A stretch of DNA of 64,000 nt from Mesorhizobium sp. C432A (GCF_030323145.1 NZ_CP100470.1:5001001-5065000); one strand, 5' to 3'; shown: positions 8,236 to 16,673, counted from the first letter of the stretch. Notes: generated by a model not told the origin, from the sequence alone. Translations and numbers: made by a program.

Positions 8236-8924
8236 GTCGAACTCCTTGCGAAAATCGATTTCAGGATTTGAAGCAGCGCACGCCAGAACGGCAGGCGTTC
8301 GACGGGGCTGACGCGCCCGCCGGTAGACACCGGCGGCATCGCACTGCCGGGCTTCGGCGAGAGCGCTGATGGCTGGGTCGGGGAGCCCGGCAAAGGTGCC
8401 GGAGCGGGCTGTAGTGCCGACATCAACAGCGCCTGGGAACGGACCGACCGGATGCGATCGCTCCAACCCTTGCCGAAAACCGGCCAGGTCGGCAGCCGCC
8501 GCAGGAATGCCAGGCGGGCATCGCAAAGATCGTCGATGACTGCGCCCGGTGGCCTGGCGCCGACAGCTTTGAGCGTGGCCGGGCCGATCCTGCCGTCCTG
8601 TGCGGTGCCAACTGCCGCCTGCAGATATTTAGCCGCCCTGCCCGGCCCACTGTTCACGGCGAAGTCGAAGACGGCATAGTCGACACCGCCGGGAAGCTCG
8701 GCGCCCGCAGCGGCATCCCAATAGAAGCGGCGATAGACCGTCGCCACCTGAGCATCCGTGATATGGCGAAGGTCGTCCTTCGTCGCATCCGCCTTCACGT
8801 AGCGGCGGAAATTGGCCAGCGTCACGCCCTTCATGGTAGCGCCGCCCGGATCGGCCGGATTGTCGGACCAGCCGCCTTCCGATTTGAGGACGAGCGCAAG
8901 CGCCCGCGCGAAGTTGCGGTTCAT
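8232..8924 (-). CDS. phage endolysin, glycoside hydrolase family 108 type
   Basis: 230 residues. The N-terminal domain has LKSEGGWSDNPADPGGATMKG (about 13-33), the family signature with the catalytic Glu in EGG. FAVNSGPGRAAKYLQAAVG and QDGRIGPATLKAV follow, forming the peptidoglycan-binding-like part (about 90-180). The last 50 residues are Pro/Ser-rich, ending in a hydrophobic WRALLQILKSIF segment. It cleaves murein for phage release. It is the first gene of the minus-strand lysis cassette. No signal peptide is visible, so the holin is needed for export. Confidence 0.85.
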   Translation of the reverse strand: MNRNFARALALVLKSEGGWSDNPADPGGATMKGVTLANFRRYVKADATKDDLRHITDAQVATVYRRFYWDAAAGAELPGGVDYAVFDFAVNSGPGRAAKYLQAAVGTAQDGRIGPATLKAVGARPPGAVIDDLCDARLAFLRRLPTWPVFGKGWSDRIRSVRSQALLMSALQPAPAPLPGSPTQPSALSPKPGSAMPPVSTGGRVSPVERLPFWRALLQILKSIFARSST

Positions 8925-8947
8925 TTTGCCTCTTTTGGGGTTGTGGG

Positions 8948-9127
8948 TTAGGGGGCGAGGATTACCGCCGGATCGATCCCGAGCGCTCGGACCAAGTTCA
9001 CAGCATCAGGATCGTCGCTGTAGAGAGAGGGATGGTCCGGAGCGAACCAGCGGGCGAAATAGATCGGGTTGCCGGTGAACATGCCATAGGCCTGCGGCGT
9101 CTTGCCGCCGTCGATGATGCGCTTGCA
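8948..9127 (-). pseudogene. C-terminal fragment of a phage structural/tail-associated protein
   Basis: A minus-strand frame with no start encodes 59 residues: KRIIDGGKTPQAYGMFTGNP, then IYFARWFAPDHPSLYSDDPD, ending AVILAP. A TAG lies immediately upstream in frame. It looks like the tail of a virion protein whose 5' part has been lost. It sits between the lysis genes and the IS256-family element in the defective prophage. Confidence 0.45.
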
Positions 9128-9176
9128 CTACGAATTTCAGCACAATGCGGCGGACTGCCGGGGCAGCACTCCAAGC

Positions 9177-9308
9177 CTAGCCATCCCATATTTGACGCGC
9201 ATCTTCTGGGGCTTCAGGCACTTCGATGCCATTTTCAGGAAGCTCGAGGTCTTCACCATCAAAGCCGCCGAGATAGGCGCCATTGCCATCAACGAAGTAT
9301 TTTGTCAT
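9177..9308 (-). pseudogene. start of a phage tail-region protein, cut short by a stop
   Basis: ATG 9308 begins MTKYFVDGNGAYLGGF and runs 43 residues to DARQIWDG before a TAG at 9177-9179. The next codons read AWSAAPA, the usual continuation of this short tail-fibre-associated protein type (DARQxWDGxAW). The stop is therefore probably a mutation within a longer gene. Downstream the frame is lost. It lies just before the fragment at 8948-9127. Confidence 0.45.
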
Positions 9309-9389
9309 GGTGTCGCCTCAAAATTGGAAAGGGCTTTTTAGATGTGGCTTTTGTACCGGTATCAGTCCCTGCAAATTGGACTGGCGGCA

Positions 9390-9397
9390 CTTGTCGC
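9390..9397. repeat. target-site duplication, left copy
   Basis: CTTGTCGC directly left of the IS256-family element. The same 8 bases lie directly right of it at 10763-10770. Confidence 0.8.
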
Positions 9398-10639
9398 GAT
9401 CGTGTCCCGCGGCGTGGTGTAGCTGGCGGCATTAGTCGCCGTGCTCTCCGGCATGGGGCCGGGCTGATCAGCGCGCCACGGCTGGCAAGGCTGATCAGGG
9501 GATCATCGCTCATCTGGCTGATCGTTTCCAGAGTCATATATCTGGCCCGCTGCACTGCCCATTCATCGTTCTGTTCGAGCAGGATTGCGCCGACGAGGCG
9601 CACGATCGCATCGTCGTTCGGTAAGATACCGACGACCTCGGTGCGCCGCTTGATCTCGCCGTTGAGAGTTTCGATCGGATTCGTCGAGTGGAGCTTGGCG
9701 CGATGTTCCTTGGGGAAGGTCATGTAGGCCAGCACGTCGGGCTCGGCGTCGTCCATGATTGTCGCCAGCTTCGGCACCTTCGGCCGGATCTGGTCGGCGA
9801 CGGCGCGCCATTGTACGGACGCGGCCTCGGGCGTTTCCTGGGCGAAAGCGGTGGGGATGAAGGCTGAGACGACCCTGCGGCCGCTCTTGCCGGCATGGGC
9901 CAGCACGTTCCTCATGAAGTGGACGCGGCACCTCTGTCATGTGCGCGCGCAGCACCTTGGTGACGGCCGCCTTGAGGCCTTCGTGAGCATCGGAGACGAC
10001 GAGATTGACGCCGCGCATGCCGCGACGTGTCAGCTTGCGCAGGAACTCTGTCCAGATCGGCTCGGCCTCCGAGGTGCCAATCTCCATGCCCAGTACCTCG
10101 CGCCGGCCGTCCGCGTTGACGCCGACGGCGATGATAACGGCGACCGAGACGATCCGCCCACCGCGGCGGACCTTCAGGTAAGTGGCGTCGATCCACAGGT
10201 ATGGCCAATCGCCCTCGATCGGCCGATCGAGGAAGGCCTTCACCTCCCCGTCGATCTCCTCGCACAGCCGCGAGACTTGGCTCTTGGATATGCCGCTCAT
10301 ACCCATGGCCTTGACCAGGTCGTCAACCGACCGGGTCGAGATGCCTTGCACATAAGCTTCCTGGATGACGGCGGTTAGCGCCTTCTCGGCCATGCGGCGC
10401 GGTTCGAGGAAACCTGGGAAGTAGCTACCCTTCCTGAGCTTCGGGATGCGCAGCTCGACCGTGCCGGCCCGCGTATCCCAGTCCCGGTCGCGGTAGCCAT
10501 TGCGCTGGGCGAGCCGCAGCGGGTTCTTCTCGCCATAGCTGGCGCCGGTGGCCGCGCCCACCTCCATTTGCATCAGTCGCTCGGCGGCAAAGCCGATCAT
10601 CTCCCGCAGCAGATCGGCATCCGGGGACTTCTCCAACAA
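9398..10639 (-). pseudogene. IS256-family (mutator-type) transposase, frameshifted
   Basis: From 10639 the frame encodes about 230 residues of a mutator-type transposase: [32 protein letters not shown] with the first catalytic Asp, and [13 protein letters not shown] with the second. It then shifts near 9940. The remainder, [12 protein letters not shown] through [20 protein letters not shown] with the catalytic Glu, is in another frame. At the break there is one extra base, and the expected TrpGln codons (TGG CAG) read TGA CAG. The frame then runs out through the element's left end with no stop of its own. Confidence 0.8.
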
Positions 10640-10762
10640 CCAAACCCTACCGGAAAGCGCCGATGACCACCCACACGCCGCTCGCTCGCTACAGCGCTAC
10701 TAACGGCGCGCTCGTGAGCGACTTCGCTACCGCCGAGCTACACCACCTGATGGGACACGACC
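9398..10762 (-). mobile_element. IS256-family insertion sequence (inactive copy)
   Basis: A 1365-bp element. The left end starts GATCGTGTCCC, and the right end read inwards starts GGTCGTGTCCC; further inside both share GTGGTGTAGCT, giving an imperfect inverted repeat of about 25 bp. It is flanked by 8-bp direct repeats CTTGTCGC, the duplication length usual for IS256 relatives. It contains one minus-strand transposase gene that is broken, so it cannot move on its own. It sits between the tail-fibre fusion gene and the lysis cassette. Confidence 0.85.
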
Positions 10763-10770
10763 CTTGTCGC
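10763..10770. repeat. target-site duplication, right copy
   Basis: CTTGTCGC directly right of the IS256-family element, identical to 9390-9397. Confidence 0.8.
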
Positions 10771-10945
10771 TCTTGGCGCCTATGTTGCGGTGCCGGATGG
10801 CTGCTATCGACAGGCGGCTTCTTTTTGGCTGTTTGCCCGTATCGGTAAGCGTAGACATATACATTTCGCGGTATACGGGGTCGCCTTACGAGAAATACTG
10901 CGCTCAGCAGGATCTGCTGCAGGCCAGGAGAGAAGCCGCTAATAA

Positions 10946-12580
10946 TTAGGCCCACGCTCTCACGACGAGCCTCCAGCTACTGTTGGTAATTGTGGTGCCT
11001 GCGCCGGTGCCTTTGGCGGTGATATCAACAGCGGTGGACGAAAACCGCACATTGATGTTGGTGGCGTCCGGGACCAGCGATAGACCTTTGTTGCCTGTAC
11101 CGCCGCCCGGATTAGCCAGTACTTCGTCTCCAATGGAATACCCGGCATCTGCCGTAGTGCATTGCAGCACGGCAAAGTAGTTTTTTGGCTTGACGCCGAG
11201 TCCATGCGCTAGCGTCAGTGATCCGGCATTCGTGATGGTCTGTTGCGGGCTTTCATAACACTTCTGAAGCAACGCCGCGGACGACTGGACATAGCGTGCA
11301 TCCTGTTCGGCCTGCGACCATTGCAGCTTGATCCATCCTCCCCAGGCACCGCCAGCCTGCCTGCGCCGCCATAGCTTTTGGTCTGCCGCCGTAGTGTCGT
11401 TGACGAAATCATGCACCGTCTGCGTCCGGTAGCCAGTGCTTCCGTGCGCTTCCACAAACCCCAGGAACCAGTTTACGCCGTCTGGCGCATTAGCCGCCGC
11501 CGAGGCCACATACCAGCCATTGTCCAGGGCGTTGTTCCAATCGGTGATCGTCTGCGCGACGACACCAAGGTTGGGTCGGCTATCAAGTTTCAGATCAAAC
11601 CCAGCCTTGACGAACCCCGTTGTAGCCAATTGCGTGGTATTCGTTCCAGGCGCTGCGGTCGGCCCCGTTGGCGTTCCGGTAAATGTCGGGCTGGCCTTCG
11701 GCGCCAGGCTGGACACCGCGATCCCACTATCCTTCCCCACCTTGCCCGTCGTGCCCGCGAAAGTGACAATATTGTCGGTTGCCGAAGACGCAGGCCCCAA
11801 AAAATCTCCTACTCCCGTCCCGTCGGCGCCTCTGTCGCCGGCCCGGTCGAACATCAGCCAGATGCCGTTGGCCGTCGTCGGCAAAGTGCCGGCGCCACTG
11901 ACATAGGCGAGCGTCAGCTTGCGGTAGCGCGTCGCCGCCATCAAATCGTCGCGCAGCTTGACCACATGGCCGTCCTTGCGGTGGTAGAGGCGAAACTCCT
12001 CGAACCAGGGCAGCAAGGTCGAAAACACCTTGAAGCGGCCGGACTGCATGCGGTCGAGCATTTCCATCAGCCCCGCCTCGACCGAGACCGAGCCGTCGGC
12101 AAAGCGGGCGTGGCCGGTGAGCATGTTCAAGCCGTGGGCGGCATATTGCCTGGCGAGCGCCGTGCCCGCCCCTTCCAGCGTCTCGCGGCGGCCGTCGCGC
12201 GGCCAGGCCCAGGGCAGCCATTCGCCCCATGGCTTCAGCGCCAGCACCTGCATGGCCGGCGTCTGCTGCGAGGCCCGCGCCGCCTTGGAGATATAGACGA
12301 CATCGGCCTCCGTATCCCAGGCCAGCTCGACCGCGGCCGACGGATGGTCCCAGCCGAAATCGAGCGCGCCGATCCGCGGCCAGTAGCGCGGCAGCCGGAA
12401 CGGCTCGCAGGCGATCAGCTCCTCGGCAATCGGAAAGATGCGGCCGGAGCCCAGCACCGGAACGCCGCGCGCCCGCGCCTCGCGCTCATGTTCGGGATAG
12501 GCGGCGACGATCGCGGCGCGCTCGTCAGGCGAATAGTGTTCGACGTCGTCTATGGTCATGAAGGTGACGTGACGGGTCAT
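10946..12580 (-). CDS. fusion of phage large terminase C-terminus with tail-fibre protein
   Basis: About 544 residues from ATG 12580 (MTRHVTFMTIDDVEHYSPDE). Residues 1 to about 230 are the nuclease half of a large terminase subunit: IFPIAEE, IGALDFGWDHPSAA with the metal-binding Asp, and LRDDLMAATRYRKL at the end. The rest is a tail fibre/collar protein: YVSGAGTLPTTANGIWLMFD, GATDN-type repeats, SPTFTGTPTGPTAAPGTN, and a C-terminal part with LTLAHGLGVKPKNYFAVLQC. The change near 11905-11925 implies an in-frame deletion of every head and tail gene between terminase and fibre. The product is unlikely to work in a virion. Confidence 0.75.
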   Translation of the reverse strand: MTRHVTFMTIDDVEHYSPDERAAIVAAYPEHEREARARGVPVLGSGRIFPIAEELIACEPFRLPRYWPRIGALDFGWDHPSAAVELAWDTEADVVYISKAARASQQTPAMQVLALKPWGEWLPWAWPRDGRRETLEGAGTALARQYAAHGLNMLTGHARFADGSVSVEAGLMEMLDRMQSGRFKVFSTLLPWFEEFRLYHRKDGHVVKLRDDLMAATRYRKLTLAYVSGAGTLPTTANGIWLMFDRAGDRGADGTGVGDFLGPASSATDNIVTFAGTTGKVGKDSGIAVSSLAPKASPTFTGTPTGPTAAPGTNTTQLATTGFVKAGFDLKLDSRPNLGVVAQTITDWNNALDNGWYVASAAANAPDGVNWFLGFVEAHGSTGYRTQTVHDFVNDTTAADQKLWRRRQAGGAWGGWIKLQWSQAEQDARYVQSSAALLQKCYESPQQTITNAGSLTLAHGLGVKPKNYFAVLQCTTADAGYSIGDEVLANPGGGTGNKGLSLVPDATNINVRFSSTAVDITAKGTGAGTTITNSSWRLVVRAWA

Positions 12581-12659
12581 GCAAGCATGCTCCAATAGAG
12601 TGTGGCCATTGATACCAGCGCTCATCAATGCGAAGCTGACCCAAGACTTGGGGGAACAC

Positions 12660-12944
12660 ATGATTCGGATTGCAATCGTTGTCGGCATTGCCGCCAGTGC
12701 ATCGGCATGCACCAGCCAGGCGAATGTTCCTTACGATACGAGTAAAAAAATCTGCAGAACCCGTACCGATCCAGGAACAGGGTTCAAACGCGAGGTCTGC
12801 GTCCCCGACACTCCCAATCAATCCTGTATGCTCTATATATATCAGTATACCGGTCGAGAGAAAATATTGTGCGGCCCATTAACGCGCAAATCGCCAACCG
12901 CCGAAGGTCGTGCCAGGCAACTTGCCGGCACCAAATACCCCTGA
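12660..12944 (+). CDS. small lipoprotein
   Basis: 94 residues from ATG 12660 (GGGGAACAC upstream as ribosome-binding site). The start is a lipoprotein signal peptide, IRIAIVVGIAASASAC (lipobox ASAC). The mature part has paired cysteines (ICRTR, EVCVPD, QSCMLY, ILCGPL). I do not recognise the family. It is one of three genes lying inside the split terminase gene, in the orientation opposite to the phage genes. Confidence 0.5.
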   Translation: MIRIAIVVGIAASASACTSQANVPYDTSKKICRTRTDPGTGFKREVCVPDTPNQSCMLYIYQYTGREKILCGPLTRKSPTAEGRARQLAGTKYP

Positions 12945-12953
12945 TTCGACTTA

Positions 12954-13499
12954 TCAACTGGGTTTGATGCGGATCACCTTTGGCGCCTGCGCATCCATGA
13001 ACATGTAGCACCTGCCAAGCAGCGCCTCTTTGCCGAGCTCATCGAACACATTCTGCCCCAGCGGCGTGATCAGCACCTCGCCCGTAGCCAGCCCATCCTG
13101 GTGGCGGGCCTCGATCTCTTGCCAATGCGCATTCGCAACGTTGGAAAGCACGACATTGAAGGCTGGATGATTGTAGCTGACCAGCACGTTGCCATCATCC
13201 ATGTCGGACGGCTTCATGTCCGGGTGATAGTTGTAAATCATGGCAAGCGTCTGGATGGCGGCCATGGCTGCCGCCTCATCGGACAGGCCGGCTTCCGTCA
13301 GCACGCAGGTGCCGTTTTCAAGGATGGCAAAGTCACGGCCTCTGTCGAAGTAATAGCCGAACCGTTCCTCGATGCGATCGATGGGTTGTGAAAACGAGGG
13401 TCGCCATTTGGGCACCTGGGGCTTTGATACCTCAGCACCACCCGCCGGCGACACGACAAGCGACGACAAACCGCCTGTCAATACCTGCCGCCTGTTCAT
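12954..13499 (-). CDS. exported hypothetical protein with Tat-like signal
   Basis: 181 residues from ATG 13499. It begins MNRRQVLTGGLSSLVV, a twin-arginine-type signal (NRRQVL followed by a hydrophobic stretch), so it is probably exported folded. The mature part contains RIEERFGYYFDRGRDFAILE and LLGRCYMFMDAQ but no motif I can assign. The frame is open upstream of 13499, but that part has no coding character. It is divergent from the HEAT-like gene and lies within the insert that splits the terminase. Confidence 0.5.
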   Translation of the reverse strand: MNRRQVLTGGLSSLVVSPAGGAEVSKPQVPKWRPSFSQPIDRIEERFGYYFDRGRDFAILENGTCVLTEAGLSDEAAAMAAIQTLAMIYNYHPDMKPSDMDDGNVLVSYNHPAFNVVLSNVANAHWQEIEARHQDGLATGEVLITPLGQNVFDELGKEALLGRCYMFMDAQAPKVIRIKPS

Positions 13500-13704
13500 G
13501 GACTTGGTTCCTCGACAACCTGGCCACCAGTCTAGTCGCGGTTCGCGATTCCGCAACGCGCCGAAACGGGAAAGCTTCGCTCTCATCTTTTCCTTTATCG
13601 CTTTATGCGGTAGGTCTTGCCGTGCATCGGCGACATCGATGCGTCTGGGCTGGTGCATTCTGCGCGGCCTGTACTCTACGCGGGTGGGACAGCCACTCTT
13701 TGCC

Positions 13705-14526
13705 ATGACAGATCTATTCGAGGCGATGCGCCTGTCCGCCGAGGACAGCGAGGTTGCTCATCTTTTTTTCAGCGAAGGCGGTAAGATCCTGCTGCCACTC
13801 GGCAAATCGACAAATGCCATGACAGGTCAGGAGATGCTGGAGCGGCTGCTGTCGTCCCCGCATGATGACGATGGCGCGCTTGCCAACGACCTTCTCGGCG
13901 AGCTCGGCAAGACGGTGCCGTTGGAAAGCCTTCGTCTCCTGCTGACATCTGCCAATGCTGAGACGCGAGCGGCGGGTGCGTTTATTGCCACCTTTCAAAA
14001 CCAGAACATAACTTCGATGGTGGGTGAGCTGGCCGCGCTGCTTGGGGACAGCAACCCGCGCACGCGCTTCGATGCCGTGGAGTCTATCTTGCGATGCAGT
14101 ACGCGGAACGATGGTCAGCATCTCGCGCAGGCGTTGTTTGCCCTTGATGATTATCACGATGGTGTACGCATGGGAGCCGTCAAATTTGTGCGCTTTGCAA
14201 AAGACTGGCAGTTAAAGCTTGCGCGTCAGCACGCCGCGTTGCTCAGGCCGCAAACGCCGTTTTCGGCGATCGCCGATATCTCCGGGCAATGGCGAGGTGA
14301 TGCATCAGGCATGATCCGTGCTATGCTCGACCATTCAGAGCCGGTAGTGCGCCGTTACGGCTTGGGGCTGGCCAGCCGGGCGAGGTTGGTCGTTGTTGAC
14401 GCGTTCGTCGAATGGGCGCAGGCGTCCGCCGATCCTGAAATCAGCAAACTGGCAACCGATTGCATCGAGCACAACCAGATATCGCACCACGCCGTATGGC
14501 AATCATCATTGCCGGCAATCGCCTGA
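13705..14526 (+). CDS. HEAT-repeat-like hypothetical protein
   Basis: 273 residues from ATG 13705, made almost wholly of alpha-helices with repeated pairs. LLTSANAETRAAGAFIATF, LLGDSNPRTRFDAVESIL, HDGVRMGAVKFVRF and LDHSEPVVRRYGLGLAS have the spacing of HEAT-type repeats, suggesting a protein-binding solenoid in the cytoplasm. I do not recognise a named family. It sits in the three-gene insert inside the terminase gene and may be cargo carried by the phage, such as a defence or immunity protein, but that is a guess. Confidence 0.5.
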   Translation: MTDLFEAMRLSAEDSEVAHLFFSEGGKILLPLGKSTNAMTGQEMLERLLSSPHDDDGALANDLLGELGKTVPLESLRLLLTSANAETRAAGAFIATFQNQNITSMVGELAALLGDSNPRTRFDAVESILRCSTRNDGQHLAQALFALDDYHDGVRMGAVKFVRFAKDWQLKLARQHAALLRPQTPFSAIADISGQWRGDASGMIRAMLDHSEPVVRRYGLGLASRARLVVVDAFVEWAQASADPEISKLATDCIEHNQISHHAVWQSSLPAIA

Positions 14527-14588
14527 GGCACCGCTGATCTCGGGGTCAAGATAGCGACGTGACAGGACGTAGAGCCTGCCGAACTGAT

Positions 14589-15620
14589 TCAAAGTAATGT
14601 CGTATGATGTTGTCCGCGCACGATATTTGCGCCGGGCGTGGCGGTTCTTACCTTCTCCCCTTGTGGGGTGAGAAGCGGTCCGCGTGGCGGACGAAAAGCC
14701 AATTGCTTGGCTTTTCGAGCTTCGAACGCCCTGAGCCTGCGAAGGGCCGGGTGGTGGCCGATCCAACCTGCCGGGTCCCCGCCGCTCCGCAGCGTCCCGG
14801 CGTTCGCCGGCCTTTCGTCGTGCCACTGGCACGACGAATTCGCTTCGCGAACCAGCTGCTCACCCCACAAGGGGGAAGGGAGAACCTCCTGCGCCGTCAA
14901 GAACCGCAGCACCACGTCGCTCATGCCAAGCAGCGGCGTAAACGTCACCATGGTGATGCCGCCCGTCGCGTTGGTGCGGGTCAGGCCTTCGGAATAGATA
15001 TCGAGCGGCGGCTCCTCGTCGAACCAGACGCCGTGCAGGGTTTCGCCCTGCCACTTTTCGCGGCCCTTCTCATAGCTCTTGAACGACAGCACCGATTCAT
15101 CGGCCTGCACGTCGCCGCCGCCGCCCCAGCGCACCACGATGCTGTCGAGCGCGCCCGGCGCGCCGCGGCCCATCGTGGTCTGGCGGATGGCATCGGCGGG
15201 GATCATGCCGGTGCCCCATGCCGCCTGCTGCTGCGGCGGGCCGACCAGCACGCGCTGCGGGTTGTCTCGCGTGCCCTCGCCGGTCACGCCGGCAGCCCAT
15301 AGCCTGACGGCGGCGTCGAAGGTCTTGCCCTGCCACCACGCGGGATAGCGGCCGGTGAGATGCATGGCCCATTCGGCGCCGCCGGCCCTGGTCTTGCCCA
15401 ACTGGTTGCCGGCCATGAACAGACGTTCCCGGTTCTGCGCGCCGGCGGCGTGAAACTGCGCCTGCCTGGGATAAGGCCGGTAGGCGGCAAGCTGGTTAGT
15501 CCTGCGCCTGCGGTCCAGCTCCTGCAGCAGCGCCAGATAGTGGCGGCGCGTCTTCAGGCTGGTCGCCAAACGGCCCGAGGACGGCTTCGAGGCCACGGAT
15601 GCGGCGGCGGATCTCGTCAT
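14589..15620 (-). pseudogene. phage large terminase subunit, N-terminal (ATPase) part
   Basis: The first 240 or so residues are a terminase motor domain: FHAAGAQNRERLFMAGNQLGKTRAGG (phage-type Walker A, GNQLGKT), AVRLWAAGVTGEGTRDN, and TLHGVWFDEEPPLDIYSEGL (Walker B FDEE). After VVLRFLTAQE the frame enters a RIME-like repeat (14651-14886) and the protein is no longer terminase. Its true continuation is at 12580 and leftwards. The gene is therefore cut by an insert of about 2.3 kb. A start later than 15620 is possible because the first 40 residues overlap the small-subunit gene. Confidence 0.8.
14651..14886. repeat. RIME-like palindromic mosaic element
   Basis: Outer inverted arms CCTTCTCCCCTTGTGGGGTG (left) and CACCCCACAAGGGGGAAGGG (right). 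The internal block GGTCCGCGTGGCGGACGAAA followed by AGCCAATTGCTTGGCT is nearly repeated in the element at 16334-16558. It lies where the terminase gene is interrupted and supplies the end of that broken frame. Confidence 0.75.
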
Positions 15621-15882
15621 CGCTCAGGGCTTCCAGATTGTCAGATGAAACATGCAAATCCTTGGCCAGATCCTTGGGTAGCACCGATTGCACGATCTTC
15701 AGATACTGGTCGGGCTTGTCGGCCCGGACCGCGGCAATGACGCCGGCGCCATGGGCGCTGAAATCGGCGCGAACCGCGTCGAGGAAATCATCGCCAAGCG
15801 TCTTCTTCGTCCGCTTCGGCTTGGCAGCGGCGGCAGTCGCCTTGCGGCCAGGGCGCGCACGCGGCGCCGTCCGGTCAGCCAT
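15496..15882 (-). CDS. phage small terminase subunit
   Basis: 128 residues from ATG 15882. A basic, Ala/Lys-rich start (KPKRTKK) precedes a helical core: LGDDFLDAVRADFSAHGAGV, AAVRADKPDQYLKIVQSVLP and LSDDEIRRRIRGLEAVL. This matches small terminase-like proteins placed directly before large terminase genes in alphaproteobacterial prophages. It would recognise phage DNA for packaging. It overlaps the large subunit frame downstream and overlaps the upstream gene by 8 bases. Confidence 0.65.
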   Translation of the reverse strand: MADRTAPRARPGRKATAAAAKPKRTKKTLGDDFLDAVRADFSAHGAGVIAAVRADKPDQYLKIVQSVLPKDLAKDLHVSSDNLEALSDDEIRRRIRGLEAVLGPFGDQPEDAPPLSGAAAGAGPQAQD

Positions 15883-16285
15883 GATCCGAGATCCCGGCGG
15901 GCTCGGCGGTAGGTGCCTGTTTCGCTGGCCGCTTGATCTTGCCGGACTTGATCTTGCCGGACTTGCGCCGTGCCGATTTTGGCCCTGACCGTGTTGGGGC
16001 GGCCTTGCGGGCTGCATCAGCGGCCGGCGCGTGGCGCTTTCCGGCAGACGCGGCTTTCAGGCTTGCCCTGGCGATCGCCCTTGCGTCGTGCGCGCCGCGC
16101 GGAAAGCCGAAGCCGCCGATGGCATCGACAGGACCACCGCGAACCATGCCGATCAGCACGCCCGGCACGACCGGCTCGATACGGCCGATGCGCGCCTGCG
16201 GGGCAGCGCCCTCGAACACGCCAATGGCGCTGACGACCTCGCGGCCGTCATCGTCGGTGATGATGGTGGCATAGCGGTTGGACAA
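15875..16285 (-). CDS. prophage hypothetical protein with basic C-terminal tail
   Basis: 136 residues. The N-terminal half looks folded (NRYATIITDDDGREVVSAIG). The C-terminal half is very rich in Lys, Arg, Ala and Pro (SARRKSGKIKSGKIKRPAK, with a short tandem SGKIK repeat), suggesting nucleic-acid binding. It is directly before and overlaps the small terminase gene, so it is part of the packaging operon. I recognise no family. Confidence 0.5.
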   Translation of the reverse strand: MSNRYATIITDDDGREVVSAIGVFEGAAPQARIGRIEPVVPGVLIGMVRGGPVDAIGGFGFPRGAHDARAIARASLKAASAGKRHAPAADAARKAAPTRSGPKSARRKSGKIKSGKIKRPAKQAPTAEPAGISDHG

Positions 16286-16333
16286 GGGAGGCCTCGCGGA
16301 TAAGGCAGAATGAACCGAGGATAGCGTTCCTTC

Positions 16334-16558
16334 ACGCCCCCCTCTGTCCTGCCGGACATCTCCCCCTCAAGGGGGGAGATTGGCAGCTCCAGGGTCGCGA
16401 CCAATTTGCAGCGCTGACGATTGGCGAAAGCAAGGCGGCAGTCCGATCTCCCCCCCGTGTGGGGGTTGAGGAGTGGTCCGCGCAGCGGACGGAAAGCCAA
16501 TTGCTTGGCTTTCCGAACGACGAACGTCCGGCAGGCCAGAGGGGGGCTGTCCCGCCGA
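16334..16558. repeat. RIME-like palindromic mosaic element
   Basis: Contains CATCTCCCCCTCAAGGGGGG on the left and, inside, CTCCCCCCGTGTGGGGG followed by GGTCCGCGCAGCGGACGGAA and AGCCAATTGCTTGGCT, shared with 14651-14886. It ends GGCAGGCCAGAGGGGGG, the inverted match of its start. It fills the gap between the prophage edge and the tiny-RNA unit. Confidence 0.75.
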
Positions 16559-16589
16559 CATCCGATATCCGCACGTTGTGGGCATCAGG

Positions 16590-16638
16590 AAAACAAAACC
16601 CGCCTCGTGGGCGGGTCGGTGGCGCAAATCAGCACCAT
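16590..16638 (-). ncRNA. putative tiny RNA, copy A (promoter-to-terminator unit)
   Basis: A minus-strand unit of about 49 nt. A near-ideal promoter (16645-16673) predicts a start at about 16638. The transcript ends in a terminator with perfect 7-bp arms ACCCGCC/GGCGGGT (16598-16616) followed on the minus strand by TTTGTTTT. Between them lies the conserved TGCTGATTTGCGCCACC. The predicted start is the A of an ATG, so a 17-residue leaderless peptide is formally possible, but the second copy does not keep that frame closed. A near-identical unit lies at 17596-17645. Confidence 0.5.
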
Positions 16639-16644
16639 GGACAA

Positions 16645-16673
16645 ATCATAGCAAAGCTGCCCTCACCCGTCAA
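16645..16673 (-). promoter_or_regulatory. sigma-70-type promoter of tiny RNA copy A
   Basis: On the minus strand, TTGACG (16668-16673), a 17-base spacer and TATGAT (16645-16650). The spacer GGTGAGGGCAGCTTTGC differs from that of copy B by one base. Confidence 0.65.

Larger units (their letters stand above)
9342..10942 (+). pseudogene. small plus-strand frame split by the IS256-family insertion
   Basis: If the element 9398-10762 and one copy of the 8-bp duplication are removed, a continuous frame appears from ATG 9342 to TAA 10940-10942: 75 residues starting MWLLYRYQSLQIGLAALVAL and continuing GAYVAV across the join. The first half is a membrane segment. The frame runs against the prophage genes, so it may be a small convergent gene or chance. 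The exact restoration of reading across the insertion supports it. Confidence 0.35.

Noticed and set aside
9900..9960. Programmed frameshift in the first IS256-family transposase
   Set aside because: IS256 relatives use one continuous frame, and the break combines an extra base with a TGA in place of the expected Trp codon, which indicates decay.
16598..16616. Plus-strand terminator before the methyltransferase gene
   Set aside because: The hairpin is followed by T-rich sequence only on the minus strand, so it ends the minus-strand tiny RNA.
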